The notes under the pieces: model-generated | What the model saw: the letters and a program-made list of their open reading frames with translations, nothing else | Told to the model about the DNA's origin: nothing | Database searches by the model: none | Assembly (NCBI GenBank): GCA_964449465.1 | Contig: CAYVBK010000021.1 | Location: 25,527 to 89,526, forward strand | Length of the DNA: 64,000 nucleotides | Source of the DNA: CAYRXM01 sp964449465 | Lineage (GTDB): Bacteria > Chloroflexota > Anaerolineae > JAFGEY01 | Direction: 5' to 3' | Position numbers and translations under genes: made by a program | In this document: piece by piece, positions 16,100-24,058 of the stretch | How positions within the stretch are numbered: the stretch's first letter is position 1 | Layout of the letters: each line of letters begins with the position of its first letter

Positions 16100-18496
16100 A
16101 TGAATCGCTGGCAGGTTGGTTTGATGGTCTGTTGGGGTGGACTGGCCGTGGTGGCGCTGTGGGGCTGGTGGAGCGGCGCGGCGGCAGCGGCGGCCATACC
16201 GGGAGAGCCATTGGCGCAGCCTGTTCTCACGCCTACCCCGTTGCCGCGCCGAAATTACGACCCGCCCGCGCCGTCAGGCCTGGTGTGGGCGGCCGATGCG
16301 GCGCCGTTGCGGGTGGTGGATGCAGAGGGGTATCCGCGCATTGTCAAACTGTGGGGCGGCTATGACAGCAGTGTCGGCCTCGATTTTTATGCTCGCTATC
16401 GCCTGATCATCTCGGAGAGTTTTACTCCGCAGCAGTTGGATGAACTGCGGGCGCGAAATCCCAACCTGGTGATTCTCTTTTCCAGGGTCAGCACCTATGA
16501 TACCGATGATGGACCGTTGGGCTCTCAGTGGGTGTATGCTGCACCCGGATCGCCGGAATTTGACTGCTTTTATCGCAATGCTGCCGGTCAGGTGATTCGG
16601 GTGGCCGAGTGGAATCATGGCATGTTCAACATGGGCAGCGAGTATTGCACACAAGCTATCGCCGATTATCTCTTTACTCAGTTTGATCCATTGCGCTATG
16701 ACGGTGCTTTTTTCGACCGTGTGTATGAATTGATCACCCCGATCATCAGTGGCATGGATCTGAATCACGATGGCCTGGCCGACGATACAACCCCGGCAGG
16801 GCGGGCGGCAATTGACGCAGCCTATTATCAAGGCACACTGCGCTTTTTGACCCAGGTGCGCGCCGGGTTGAGCGAGCGGTTGGGGCGAGAGGCTGTTGTG
16901 ATGGGCAACGATGCGCCGCTGGCCTATGCCGACATCTTGAACGGTCGCGAGTACGAGATGAATCTGCGCGACATTCTGGATCGTGGGGATGATTGGATGT
17001 GGTTCAGGTATAATTACGAGCAGTGGATGCAGGCTTCGCGCCAGCCGCGACTGACGATGATGATGGGCAACCCGCCTTTGTGGATGCGCACCAAATATGG
17101 GCTGGGGCCTTATGACAAGATGAAAAAGGCGGTGGTGGATCAGGCGGCGGCCTATTATCAACGTATGCGCTTTGGTCTGGCAACGGCTTTGCTGGAAGGC
17201 GGCACTTTTGGTTTCGAGTTTGGCGATACCTGGCACGGCAACGCCTGGTGGTACGACGAGTTTGATGGGGCCGGGCTAGGGTTGGGCTACCTGGGGCAGC
17301 CTTTGGGCGAGGCGTATTGGGCGGCTGGCCCGTTGACGACGGTCAATGTGCTGCAAAATGCTGATTTTGAGTTGCCGGGCCTGGTTTCGTGGACGGTGCG
17401 GACGCAGCCGGGGGCGCAGGTGGCCTGGAGCAGCGTGCCGGTGAGTGCCACATTTGCTCCGCCTGGCAGTCACCTGGCCGCTCATGTCGCCATCACCGCC
17501 AGCGGCGCGACCCAGGATGTGCGGTTGGAGCAGGGGGGCATTTCGCTGGTTGGAGGACAGTGGTATACGCTGTCGTTTTGGGGGCAGGCCTCTCGCCCGC
17601 ACTGGCAGGTGATTCCGTGCTTGTATGCTGCCGGAAACGAGTCGGTCTGGTGTACGCCCACCTCCTGGCAAGTAGAGTTTGGCACGACCTGGCAACAGTA
17701 CTGGCTGTCATTTCAGGCCACTGCCACCGTCGGCGATGCTGTGCTGTCATTGGGGGTGGGCAGCCGTCCTACCGGCGCGGTCTGGCTCGATCAGGTCAGC
17801 TTGCAAGAGGGATGGCGGCCCCTGGTCTGGCGGCGCGATTTTGAGCGGGGGGTGGTGTTGGGCAATGCCACTGCCTCGCGGCAGCAGGTGACATTGGAGC
17901 GACCTTTTTTCAAGCTGAATGGCAGCCAGGCGCCTCTGGTGCAGGTGTTGATGGACGATACAGACCCTGAAACACCTTTTTTCCAAAAATACGGCGGCTG
18001 GGCCGGGGCGACGGCCGGCTATGATGACTGGGGAAGCACTTTTCATTACGCGCTAGGCACTACCAACACGTTGGGGTTTCACAGCATCGTCACCTGGCGA
18101 CCCGACATTCCCTCTGCCGACTGGTACACGGTGCATGCCTGGGTGGCGCCGCACTCCAACTGCACCGACACCGTCACTTATACCGTGCAGCATGCCAGCG
18201 GGCAGACGACGGTGCCGGTCGGCCAGCAAGTTGCCGAACCGGGTTGGGTGTTTTTGGGCGTTTATTCTTTTACCACCGGAATGAACGGCAGTGTGAGTCT
18301 GTCCAATCAGACGCGGGCACATTGGGTAGTAGCCGATGCGATGCGGTTCGAGTCTCGGCGTCGGTATAACGACGGCAGCGAGGTTACATCGGTGTGGTTA
18401 GAGGGGCAGGATGGCTTGATTTTGCTGAACGAACCCTCTGCGGGCCGGGATCATACGTTATTTTTGCCGCTGGTTTTGCGCGATGCCGCTCCATAG
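16100..18496 (+). CDS. Secreted glycoside-hydrolase-like protein (GHL15 type) with CBM- and Golvesin-like domains
   Basis: The protein has 798 residues. A signal peptide with a hydrophobic core spans about 6-30. A TIM-barrel-like region (about 75-415) resembles putative GHL15 glycosyl hydrolases, with FDRVYE and MGNDAPLAYAD as possible active-site segments. A carbohydrate-binding-like beta-sandwich (about 415-575) begins NVLQNADFELPGLVSW. A Golvesin/Xly-type domain (about 610-755) reads VDDTDPE-like to AHWVVADAMRFES. The last residues are HTLFLPLVLRDAAP, a tail also found on the giant secreted protein encoded at 51609. The start follows AGGAGGTG. The enzymatic target is not deducible. Confidence 0.75.
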   Translation: MNRWQVGLMVCWGGLAVVALWGWWSGAAAAAAIPGEPLAQPVLTPTPLPRRNYDPPAPSGLVWAADAAPLRVVDAEGYPRIVKLWGGYDSSVGLDFYARYRLIISESFTPQQLDELRARNPNLVILFSRVSTYDTDDGPLGSQWVYAAPGSPEFDCFYRNAAGQVIRVAEWNHGMFNMGSEYCTQAIADYLFTQFDPLRYDGAFFDRVYELITPIISGMDLNHDGLADDTTPAGRAAIDAAYYQGTLRFLTQVRAGLSERLGREAVVMGNDAPLAYADILNGREYEMNLRDILDRGDDWMWFRYNYEQWMQASRQPRLTMMMGNPPLWMRTKYGLGPYDKMKKAVVDQAAAYYQRMRFGLATALLEGGTFGFEFGDTWHGNAWWYDEFDGAGLGLGYLGQPLGEAYWAAGPLTTVNVLQNADFELPGLVSWTVRTQPGAQVAWSSVPVSATFAPPGSHLAAHVAITASGATQDVRLEQGGISLVGGQWYTLSFWGQASRPHWQVIPCLYAAGNESVWCTPTSWQVEFGTTWQQYWLSFQATATVGDAVLSLGVGSRPTGAVWLDQVSLQEGWRPLVWRRDFERGVVLGNATASRQQVTLERPFFKLNGSQAPLVQVLMDDTDPETPFFQKYGGWAGATAGYDDWGSTFHYALGTTNTLGFHSIVTWRPDIPSADWYTVHAWVAPHSNCTDTVTYTVQHASGQTTVPVGQQVAEPGWVFLGVYSFTTGMNGSVSLSNQTRAHWVVADAMRFESRRRYNDGSEVTSVWLEGQDGLILLNEPSAGRDHTLFLPLVLRDAAP

Positions 18497-18503
18497 TCCG
18501 GCC

Positions 18504-19175
18504 TTATTCAACCGGCTGGGCATATTTGAACTCGGCTTGTGAACGACGAACACCCAGAGTTATCGTAGATTGTTGAATAACCTGGACGGTGAGGTTGGGA
18601 TAGTTGCGCTTGAGCAGATCTATGCTGCCGCCCGGCCGTAACATGGCAATTTTCATCGTTTCCGAGTCGCCGATGGCCTGAAAGCGAAACGGGCGGCCGG
18701 TAGGATGTCCATTCAACAAAATCTGACCTTTTCCGTCTATGGTCAGTGTGGAGTGGTGGGTCAGCCTTTGATCATTCAAGGCGATGGCTTCGGCGCCGGC
18801 GTTGCGCAGTTCGTTGAGCAGGTCTTGCAAATCCAGCGCGGTCAGCGGGCCGTCCAGGCGCAGTTCGATGCCGGGTCCGCTCACATTGATGGCGCCGTTG
18901 GCAATCTTGACCCAATTCAACTCGTTGACCAGTCCCTCCAACACTGTCTTGCGCTGCTCGTCCTGATACTCGGCCAGTTGCGCCTCCAGCGAAGCGATCT
19001 CGATTTGCATATCGTGATTGGCATTGATCAGGCCAGTGAGCAACATGGTCTGGTTGTTGTCACTCAATCCCAGTTTGCGCGTGCGCACCTGGGTGCGGAT
19101 TTGGGCCACGATAAACACCCCCATGCTCAGCATAAAAATGAACAAAAAGACTTGGGAAACAATGCTCTTTTTCAT
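18504..19175 (-). CDS. DUF881-family membrane-anchored protein (second of pair)
   Basis: The 223-residue protein has an N-terminal membrane helix (about 7-26), a coiled coil (about 50-80) and the DUF881 domain, with the GAEAIALNDQRL and GPGIELRL motifs. DUF881 proteins (YlxW/YlxX-like) are extracytoplasmic and in Firmicutes lie near division genes; their molecular role is unknown. It lies 11 bp after a second DUF881 gene in the same orientation, so the pair is probably co-transcribed. A GGAGAG site precedes the start. Confidence 0.85.
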   Translation of the reverse strand: MKKSIVSQVFLFIFMLSMGVFIVAQIRTQVRTRKLGLSDNNQTMLLTGLINANHDMQIEIASLEAQLAEYQDEQRKTVLEGLVNELNWVKIANGAINVSGPGIELRLDGPLTALDLQDLLNELRNAGAEAIALNDQRLTHHSTLTIDGKGQILLNGHPTGRPFRFQAIGDSETMKIAMLRPGGSIDLLKRNYPNLTVQVIQQSTITLGVRRSQAEFKYAQPVE

Positions 19176-19186
19176 TCTGCTCTCCG

Positions 19187-19888
19187 TCAGCCGCCCGGCT
19201 GGGCATACTTGTGCCGCAGGCTGCCGCGATAGGCCGGAATCGAGATCGTTTCAATGCGCGAAAATTCCAGCCCGATCTTGAATCGCTCCTGGCGGGTTTT
19301 TAGTTCGCTCAAATAGCCGGGGTTGCGCAAATAGTCTAACTGGCGTATAGGGTTGCCGATGGCTCTGACTTCATAAGGCGGCGATAGGCGGGTGTCGTTG
19401 ATCATGATGGTCGAGCCGACGCAGTAAATCGAGGTGCTGTTGACGATCCGTTCATCATTGATGGCAATGGCCTCGCTGTCGGCCATCCACAGCACATTGA
19501 CCACATCGCGCAGGTCGTAATCGTGGATCAAATACTGATCGGCGTTGCCGCCGAGCGCGCGCGGGCCATCACTCAATGTGATGATGACGCCGGGACCGCG
19601 CACATCGAGCAGGCCGGCATACATTTTCTGTTTGGTCAATTCCTGGCGCACATCCCGCAAAATTTGGGTGTTGGCTACTGCTTCTTGCTGCTTTTTGTCC
19701 AATTCTTGACGCAGCCGGCCAATAGTGCGCTTGAGTTCTTGCTGCTCCAACTCGAGTTGTTGGACGGTGCGGTTAACCCGATCAGAGGTATGGTCGGATG
19801 GAGTAGCCATCGTCGGCCATTGCAGGCTGACCAGGATGCCCAGGAGCAGGGTGGCGATCAGCATGGAAATTTGTTTCACTTGGGGCAT
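19187..19888 (-). CDS. DUF881-family membrane-anchored protein (first of pair)
   Basis: The protein has 233 residues. A short cytoplasmic start and a membrane helix (about 7-23) are followed by a coiled coil (about 35-80) and the DUF881 domain, with GPGVIITLSDGPR and DSEAIAINDERIVNSTSIYC. The ATG at 19888 has AGGAACAAGG upstream; the longer reading from 19942 has no ribosome site. It is clearly a paralogue of the downstream gene, and the shared order anchor - coiled coil - DUF881 suggests a hetero-oligomer. Confidence 0.85.
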   Translation of the reverse strand: MPQVKQISMLIATLLLGILVSLQWPTMATPSDHTSDRVNRTVQQLELEQQELKRTIGRLRQELDKKQQEAVANTQILRDVRQELTKQKMYAGLLDVRGPGVIITLSDGPRALGGNADQYLIHDYDLRDVVNVLWMADSEAIAINDERIVNSTSIYCVGSTIMINDTRLSPPYEVRAIGNPIRQLDYLRNPGYLSELKTRQERFKIGLEFSRIETISIPAYRGSLRHKYAQPGG

Positions 19889-19960
19889 CGCCTTGTTCCT
19901 TTGTTGACATGCAGATGGCAGGCTAAAACTCGTGTTTGCCAACGGCTGGGAGTCTTGGAT

Positions 19961-19989
19961 ACAAAAAAATGCACCACAGGGTGCATTTT
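19961..19989 (-). terminator. Terminator after the CARDB-like lipoprotein gene
   Basis: A perfect 10-bp stem (AAAATGCACC with GGTGCATTTT) has a 4-nt loop. On the minus strand it ends in a T tract, terminating the 20026-20544 gene and separating it from the DUF881 pair. Confidence 0.85.
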
Positions 19990-20025
19990 GAAATCAACAA
20001 TCTGAGTGATGGTTTTGTTGGGGGA

Positions 20026-20544
20026 TCAGGGCTGTGAGATCAACAGATCGTAGCTTTTCTGATTGTCGGCCTGATTGGTTTCGCCGGTCACCGGCAAAGC
20101 CTGTACGTAGAGATGATATTGGTAGCTGAATGGAATGTCGGTATTCTTGAAATGAAAGATTTTGATTTCGCCGGGGGCGATTCCATCAATCACCCCGTTT
20201 TGTTCGAGGATAGCTGCCTTGTCCTGATCTTTGAACAGTTTGATTTGCACGGTGACATTTTTCTCAATGCTGGCGCCGGTGTTTTCGATGGCTACGAGCA
20301 GGGTAATGCCCTCACCGCGTTTTTTGCGGTCCATAATTTTGTCATATTCCAGCGGAGGGTCAAAGTCTACGGCTAACACCGCCAGGTCGTGTTCCTGGAC
20401 GCGGCGTTCGGCCACGTCGGACGTGGGGACGGGGGTTACAGGCGTATTGTCAACAACCTTGATTTGAATGCAGCCGCTCAAGGCCATCGTAGCCACGATC
20501 AGGATCAGGGAAGCAATCACGTTCGACCTTTTGAGGAAAAACAT
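20026..20544 (-). CDS. Small lipoprotein with CARDB-like domain
   Basis: The 172-residue protein has a signal peptide ending in the lipobox MALSGC (Cys 25). A Thr/Pro/Val linker follows, then one beta-sandwich resembling CARDB/APHP adhesion modules (from about residue 55: LLVAIENTGASIEKNVTVQIKL and so on). It is exported and lipid-anchored; its partner is unknown. The ATG at 20544 has AGGAGG six bases upstream and lies between a consensus promoter and a terminator, so this is a single-gene unit. The upstream in-frame extension to 20826 crosses the promoter and is rejected. Confidence 0.8.
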   Translation of the reverse strand: MFFLKRSNVIASLILIVATMALSGCIQIKVVDNTPVTPVPTSDVAERRVQEHDLAVLAVDFDPPLEYDKIMDRKKRGEGITLLVAIENTGASIEKNVTVQIKLFKDQDKAAILEQNGVIDGIAPGEIKIFHFKNTDIPFSYQYHLYVQALPVTGETNQADNQKSYDLLISQP

Positions 20545-20616
20545 CCTTGCCTCCTTGGGATAAAAAGAACCTGATTTCAATATGCGCAAACCAGATAAAT
20601 AATCCAACATAACCCA

Positions 20617-20645
20617 ATCATATCGCAAAGTGGGCGATTTGTCAA
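20617..20645 (-). promoter_or_regulatory. Consensus promoter of the CARDB-like lipoprotein gene
   Basis: Minus strand: TTGACA (20645-20640), 17 bp, TATGAT (20622-20617). Confidence 0.8.
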
Positions 20646-20692
20646 GTGAGGGTAAGCATACGTGAAAATTGCGTGAAGGCATCGTTGGATGG

Positions 20693-21613
20693 TCAGTGAC
20701 GCAGGTCGGCCAGCAGTCGTTCGATGGCGTCCAGTCGCGCCGGGTTGGCCGTCCCATCGGATTGGCCGAGGTGTTCGAGATGATCGGCGATTTGATAGAT
20801 GCGAAGGCGTCGCCAAAATTGGGCATCTATTTCAGCCGATTCGGTATAGCCATCCAAAAAGCCCTTTTGCACGTTCTGAGGGTGCGGCCAGGGCCAGTTA
20901 AAAACGCGACTCATATCACGTTCGGGGCTGCCGCCCAGCGCTTCGGTCCAGTCCAGCACGCCGATCATGTGATAATCGGTCAAGCCGCGCTCGACCATGA
21001 TATTTTGTGGCGTGTAATGGTCGTGGATCAGGCAGGCGCGCGGGGCATTGAACAAATGACCGGCTTGCAAGACCTGGCGGATGGACTGTGCCAGGGCAGT
21101 GGGCAGGGTTTTTTGCGCTAGGCCGGCATTGACCAATTCGTCTATCCAGCTCAACACGGCTTCTTGCTCGTGCAAGGTGATGCCCAATTCGGGGGTGTAA
21201 AAATCGCCAAAAAAATCCAGCTTGATCTGGTGCAGGTGCGCCATATAGCGGCCCATCTCATAGGCCACCGATTCCAGCTCCCACTGATCGAGCGAATGGA
21301 TCACCTCGCTCAGGGGCTCGCCGGGCAGGCGGGTTTGCAGCATCCAGGGTTGCGGTACGAGGGTCAGCGAATCATCCAGGTGAAGCGGACGTGGCACCGG
21401 CACGCCGGTTTCCGAGGTGAGCAGGCGCAGCAGGTAGGCTTCTTTCCAGGGGCGACGTTGTTCGGTGCGGCGATATATTTTGATGATCACGTCCAGGGTG
21501 GGATTGACCATCTGAACCTGATAGCACAGGTTGGCATGTTCGCCGGGAAACGGCGACGAGGATACCAGTTCGGCATCAGAAAAGACGACCCGGATCAGTG
21601 GCAGCAGGTCCAA
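20693..21613 (-). CDS. Aminoglycoside-phosphotransferase-fold (APH) kinase
   Basis: The 306-residue protein has the APH/choline-kinase fold. The catalytic loop is HDHYTPQNI and the metal-binding segment is GVLDWTEALGGSPERDMSRV. The ATP-binding lysine is probably in VIIKIYRR. This family phosphorylates many small molecules (aminoglycosides, homoserine, sugars, choline), so the substrate is unknown. The start at 21613 lies 3 bp after the stop of the metallophosphoesterase gene, and the two should be co-transcribed. It lies close to a 16S rRNA methyltransferase of the aminoglycoside-resistance type on the other strand, which makes an aminoglycoside link conceivable but unproven. Confidence 0.8.
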   Translation of the reverse strand: MDLLPLIRVVFSDAELVSSSPFPGEHANLCYQVQMVNPTLDVIIKIYRRTEQRRPWKEAYLLRLLTSETGVPVPRPLHLDDSLTLVPQPWMLQTRLPGEPLSEVIHSLDQWELESVAYEMGRYMAHLHQIKLDFFGDFYTPELGITLHEQEAVLSWIDELVNAGLAQKTLPTALAQSIRQVLQAGHLFNAPRACLIHDHYTPQNIMVERGLTDYHMIGVLDWTEALGGSPERDMSRVFNWPWPHPQNVQKGFLDGYTESAEIDAQFWRRLRIYQIADHLEHLGQSDGTANPARLDAIERLLADLRH

Positions 21614-21616
21614 TGC

Positions 21617-22351
21617 TCACCATCCATAAGACAGGCGAATGATCAGCCGCGTGGGCAGGTGTGACTTTTCCATCAAGTGCTGCACTTGAGAAATGTCATA
21701 AGAAACGCGACGGTGTTCCAGCGTCATTGCTTCGGTATCCAGGATGGCATAGCTGGCTCTGGGGTCGCCATCGCGCGGCTGCCCGACGCTGCCGGGGTTG
21801 ATGATCAGGCGGTCGGGGCCGAGTTCGTATCGGTCTTGTTCGAGCAGGCGTTCGGTGCGGCAGGTGTTTTTGTCGTTTTGATTTTGCAGGCGGAAAATGA
21901 CCGGCACGTGGGTGTGCCCAACCAGGCAGTAGGCGGTGTGAAAGTAGGAAAAGTTGAGGATAGCCGCAGTTGGCTGCAAGATGTATTCCCAAATCGGTTG
22001 ACGAGGGCTGCCGTGCACCAGGGTAAATTCGTCGTGGACCAGGCTGAGCGGCAGGTTTTCCAGGTAGGCCTTGTTGTCGGGAGTGAGTTGATCGCCGGTC
22101 CATTGGATGGCGAATTTGGCTTCTGGATTAAAGTCGTCAATGTCAGCCTGGCCGATGGCGGCCCAGTCGTGATTGCCGATGATGCACTCGTGATCCAGCG
22201 AGCGCAGCAAATCAATGCACTCGTTGGGCTGTGGGCCATATCCCACCAGGTCGCCCAGACACCATACCGGCAGGCCGGCCGGGGCGTCGTCCAGGATGGC
22301 CTGGAACGCGGTCAGGTTGGAGTGAATATCTGAAATGATCAAATAACGCAT
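21617..22351 (-). CDS. Calcineurin-like metallophosphoesterase (YfcE/MJ0936 type)
   Basis: This 244-residue protein has the dinuclear metal motifs in order: ISDIHSNLTAF (D-x-H), LGDLVGYGPQPNE (GDxxGYG), GNHDWA (GNHD), VHGSPRQPIW and VGHTHVPVIF (GHTH). It belongs to the small bacterial phosphodiesterase/phosphatase group; the physiological substrate is unknown. The ATG at 22351 begins MRYLIISDIH directly; the longer reading adds 14 residues upstream of the conserved strand. It is the first gene of a pair with the APH-fold kinase. Confidence 0.9.
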   Translation of the reverse strand: MRYLIISDIHSNLTAFQAILDDAPAGLPVWCLGDLVGYGPQPNECIDLLRSLDHECIIGNHDWAAIGQADIDDFNPEAKFAIQWTGDQLTPDNKAYLENLPLSLVHDEFTLVHGSPRQPIWEYILQPTAAILNFSYFHTAYCLVGHTHVPVIFRLQNQNDKNTCRTERLLEQDRYELGPDRLIINPGSVGQPRDGDPRASYAILDTEAMTLEHRRVSYDISQVQHLMEKSHLPTRLIIRLSYGW

Positions 22352-22410
22352 GGCGATTGCTCCGTAACAGGGTGTGCAGATTGGGCTAATCATATCACAT
22401 TTTGCTTGTT

Positions 22411-22439
22411 TTGGCTAATGCCTGATCCTGAATTATAAT
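22411..22439 (+). promoter_or_regulatory. Promoter of the 16S rRNA methyltransferase pair
   Basis: TTGGCT (22411-22416), 17 bp, TATAAT (22434-22439). The ATG at 22457 is only about 11 nt beyond the expected transcription start, giving a very short leader. Confidence 0.7.
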
Positions 22440-22456
22440 AGAGGTGAGGGATAGGG

Positions 22457-23275
22457 ATGAAGACAGGCACACAACCCGATATGGTAGCCATTGAGCAGAT
22501 TGTGCTGCGGGTGCATGCGGCGCCCAAGTATCGGCGGGTGTGCCTGGAGACGGTGCAGCGCGTGGCTGCCGAGTCGTGGGCGCGGTATGGGGCGTTCAAG
22601 GCGGCCTTGCAAGCCACGCAAGCCCAGCTGCATCAGGTGTATGGGGCATACGAACAGCCGATGGATTATGCGCGGGCCTGGGCAGAGCTTGAGGCGGCGC
22701 AGCACGACCAGGAGCGGCTGCACCGGGTGTATCTCGAGTTGCTGGCGCGGCATGCCTCGACTCGTGAGCGGCTGAACATCCTGGAGCATTTCTATGCCGG
22801 CATTTTTTCGCGGACCGGCATTCCCCGGTCGGTGTTAGACCTGGCCTGCGGTCTGGGGCCGCTGTCTTTGCCCTGGATGGGGCTGCCGGCAGGGGCGGTG
22901 TATCACGCCTATGATATTGATGCCGCGCGGGTCGAGTTTTTGGGCCGTTACCTGGCCTGGAGCGGCGCGGCGGGGCAGGCGCACCTGCAAGATATTTTGT
23001 GTCATCCGCCTCAAGAGGCCGCCGACGTGGCCCTATTACTCAAATCTGCTCCATGTCTGGAACAGCAGGAAAAGGGCAGCACTCTCAGGCTGCTCCACCA
23101 TCTCCGGGCGGCCTGGGTAGTGGTCAGTTTTCCGACCAGCAGTCTGGGACGGCGTGACAAGGGTATGCCGGCGCATTATGAGCAGGTGATGCGCCAGATG
23201 TTGGATGGCCTGGCCTGGCCGGTGACGCGACTGGAATTTGCCGGCGAACTGGTCTTTATTGTGCAAAAGGGGTGA
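22457..23275 (+). CDS. 16S rRNA (guanine-N7)-methyltransferase family (FmrO/Sgm/ArmA type, G1405)
   Basis: The 272-residue protein has the two-part layout of the FmrO family: an N-terminal helical domain (1-105) ending in STRERL (101-106), and a C-terminal Rossmann domain. SAM motif I is LDLACGLGPLSLPWMGL (127-143), very close to actinomycete Kgm/Sgm enzymes, and the late motif is VVSFPTSSLGRRDKGM (222-237). Characterised members methylate N7 of G1405 in helix 44 and confer resistance to 4,6-disubstituted aminoglycosides. Here the gene overlaps rsmI (GTGA), which modifies C1402 nearby, so a housekeeping role is possible. Family assignment is firm; resistance is inference. Confidence 0.88.
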   Translation: MKTGTQPDMVAIEQIVLRVHAAPKYRRVCLETVQRVAAESWARYGAFKAALQATQAQLHQVYGAYEQPMDYARAWAELEAAQHDQERLHRVYLELLARHASTRERLNILEHFYAGIFSRTGIPRSVLDLACGLGPLSLPWMGLPAGAVYHAYDIDAARVEFLGRYLAWSGAAGQAHLQDILCHPPQEAADVALLLKSAPCLEQQEKGSTLRLLHHLRAAWVVVSFPTSSLGRRDKGMPAHYEQVMRQMLDGLAWPVTRLEFAGELVFIVQKG

Positions 23276-23991
23276 ACGTGGATTCGGATGGGGATGAGGC
23301 AACTCATTCGCTCTACCTGGTCGGCACGCCGATTGGCAATCTGGAGGATATTAGCCCGCGCGCGTTGGAGGTGCTGCGTTCGGTGGGGCTGATCGCCGCC
23401 GAAAATCCGGCCAAGACCCAGCGTCTGTTGACCCGTTATCACATTCACACGCCGATGATGCGCTTTACCGATGCCTATGAGCGCAAAAAAAAGGAGCGGT
23501 TGGATGCGGTTCTGGTAGCGTTGGGGCGTACCGATGTGGCGCTGGTCTCAGAGGCGGGCATGCCTCTGCTGGCCGATCCGGGCTACGAGTTGCTGCGTGC
23601 GCTGATTGAGCGGGGTGTGTCGGTGATTCCTGTGCCTGGCCCCACAGCCCTGATGATGGCATTGAGCCTGTCGGGGCTGGCGACAGAGGCTGGCTGGGTG
23701 TTTTTGGGCTTTTTGTCGCACAAAGCGGCGGCGCGGCGGCGGGCACTGGGTGAGTTTATCCATGACGCCCGCGCCTTGGCGTGTTACGAGTCGCCGCATC
23801 GTCTGGTTGAATCGCTGGGCGACGCCCTCGCCGTGTTGGGGGATCGCCAGGTGGCCGTATGCGGCGAGCTAACCAAGTTGTACGAGCAGGTCTGGCGCGG
23901 GCGGCTGAGCCAGGCTGTGCTTTGTTTTGAGCAAGAGCCGCCGCGCGGCGAGTATGTTCTGGTGATTGCGCCGTCTGACACGGCAACGTAG
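23272..23991 (+). CDS. rsmI: RsmI, 16S rRNA (cytidine-1402-2'-O)-methyltransferase
   Basis: The 239-residue protein has the tetrapyrrole-methylase fold. LVGTPIGNLEDISPRA, VSEAGMPLLADPGYELL, VPGPTALMMAL, YESPHRLVESL and GELTKLYEQVWRG all match RsmI. Together with RsmH, RsmI makes m4Cm1402 at the ribosomal P site. It starts with GTG overlapping the stop of the preceding methyltransferase; a second GTG lies 6 bp further on. The usual AEDTR motif is replaced by AENPAKT (see findings), so substrate contacts may differ. Confidence 0.92.
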   Translation: MNVDSDGDEATHSLYLVGTPIGNLEDISPRALEVLRSVGLIAAENPAKTQRLLTRYHIHTPMMRFTDAYERKKKERLDAVLVALGRTDVALVSEAGMPLLADPGYELLRALIERGVSVIPVPGPTALMMALSLSGLATEAGWVFLGFLSHKAAARRRALGEFIHDARALACYESPHRLVESLGDALAVLGDRQVAVCGELTKLYEQVWRGRLSQAVLCFEQEPPRGEYVLVIAPSDTAT

Positions 23992-24058
23992 GGATGGATG
24001 CTCTTCCGACGATGTGCCTGGAGGTCGAGCCGTTTGGTTGAATGGAGAAAGGAGAACT

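Noticed and set aside
22457..23275. Calling the G1405-type methyltransferase an acquired resistance gene
   Set aside because: Base composition and codon use look like its neighbours, it is overlapped with rsmI, and no mobile element flanks it; chromosomal long-term residence is more likely.
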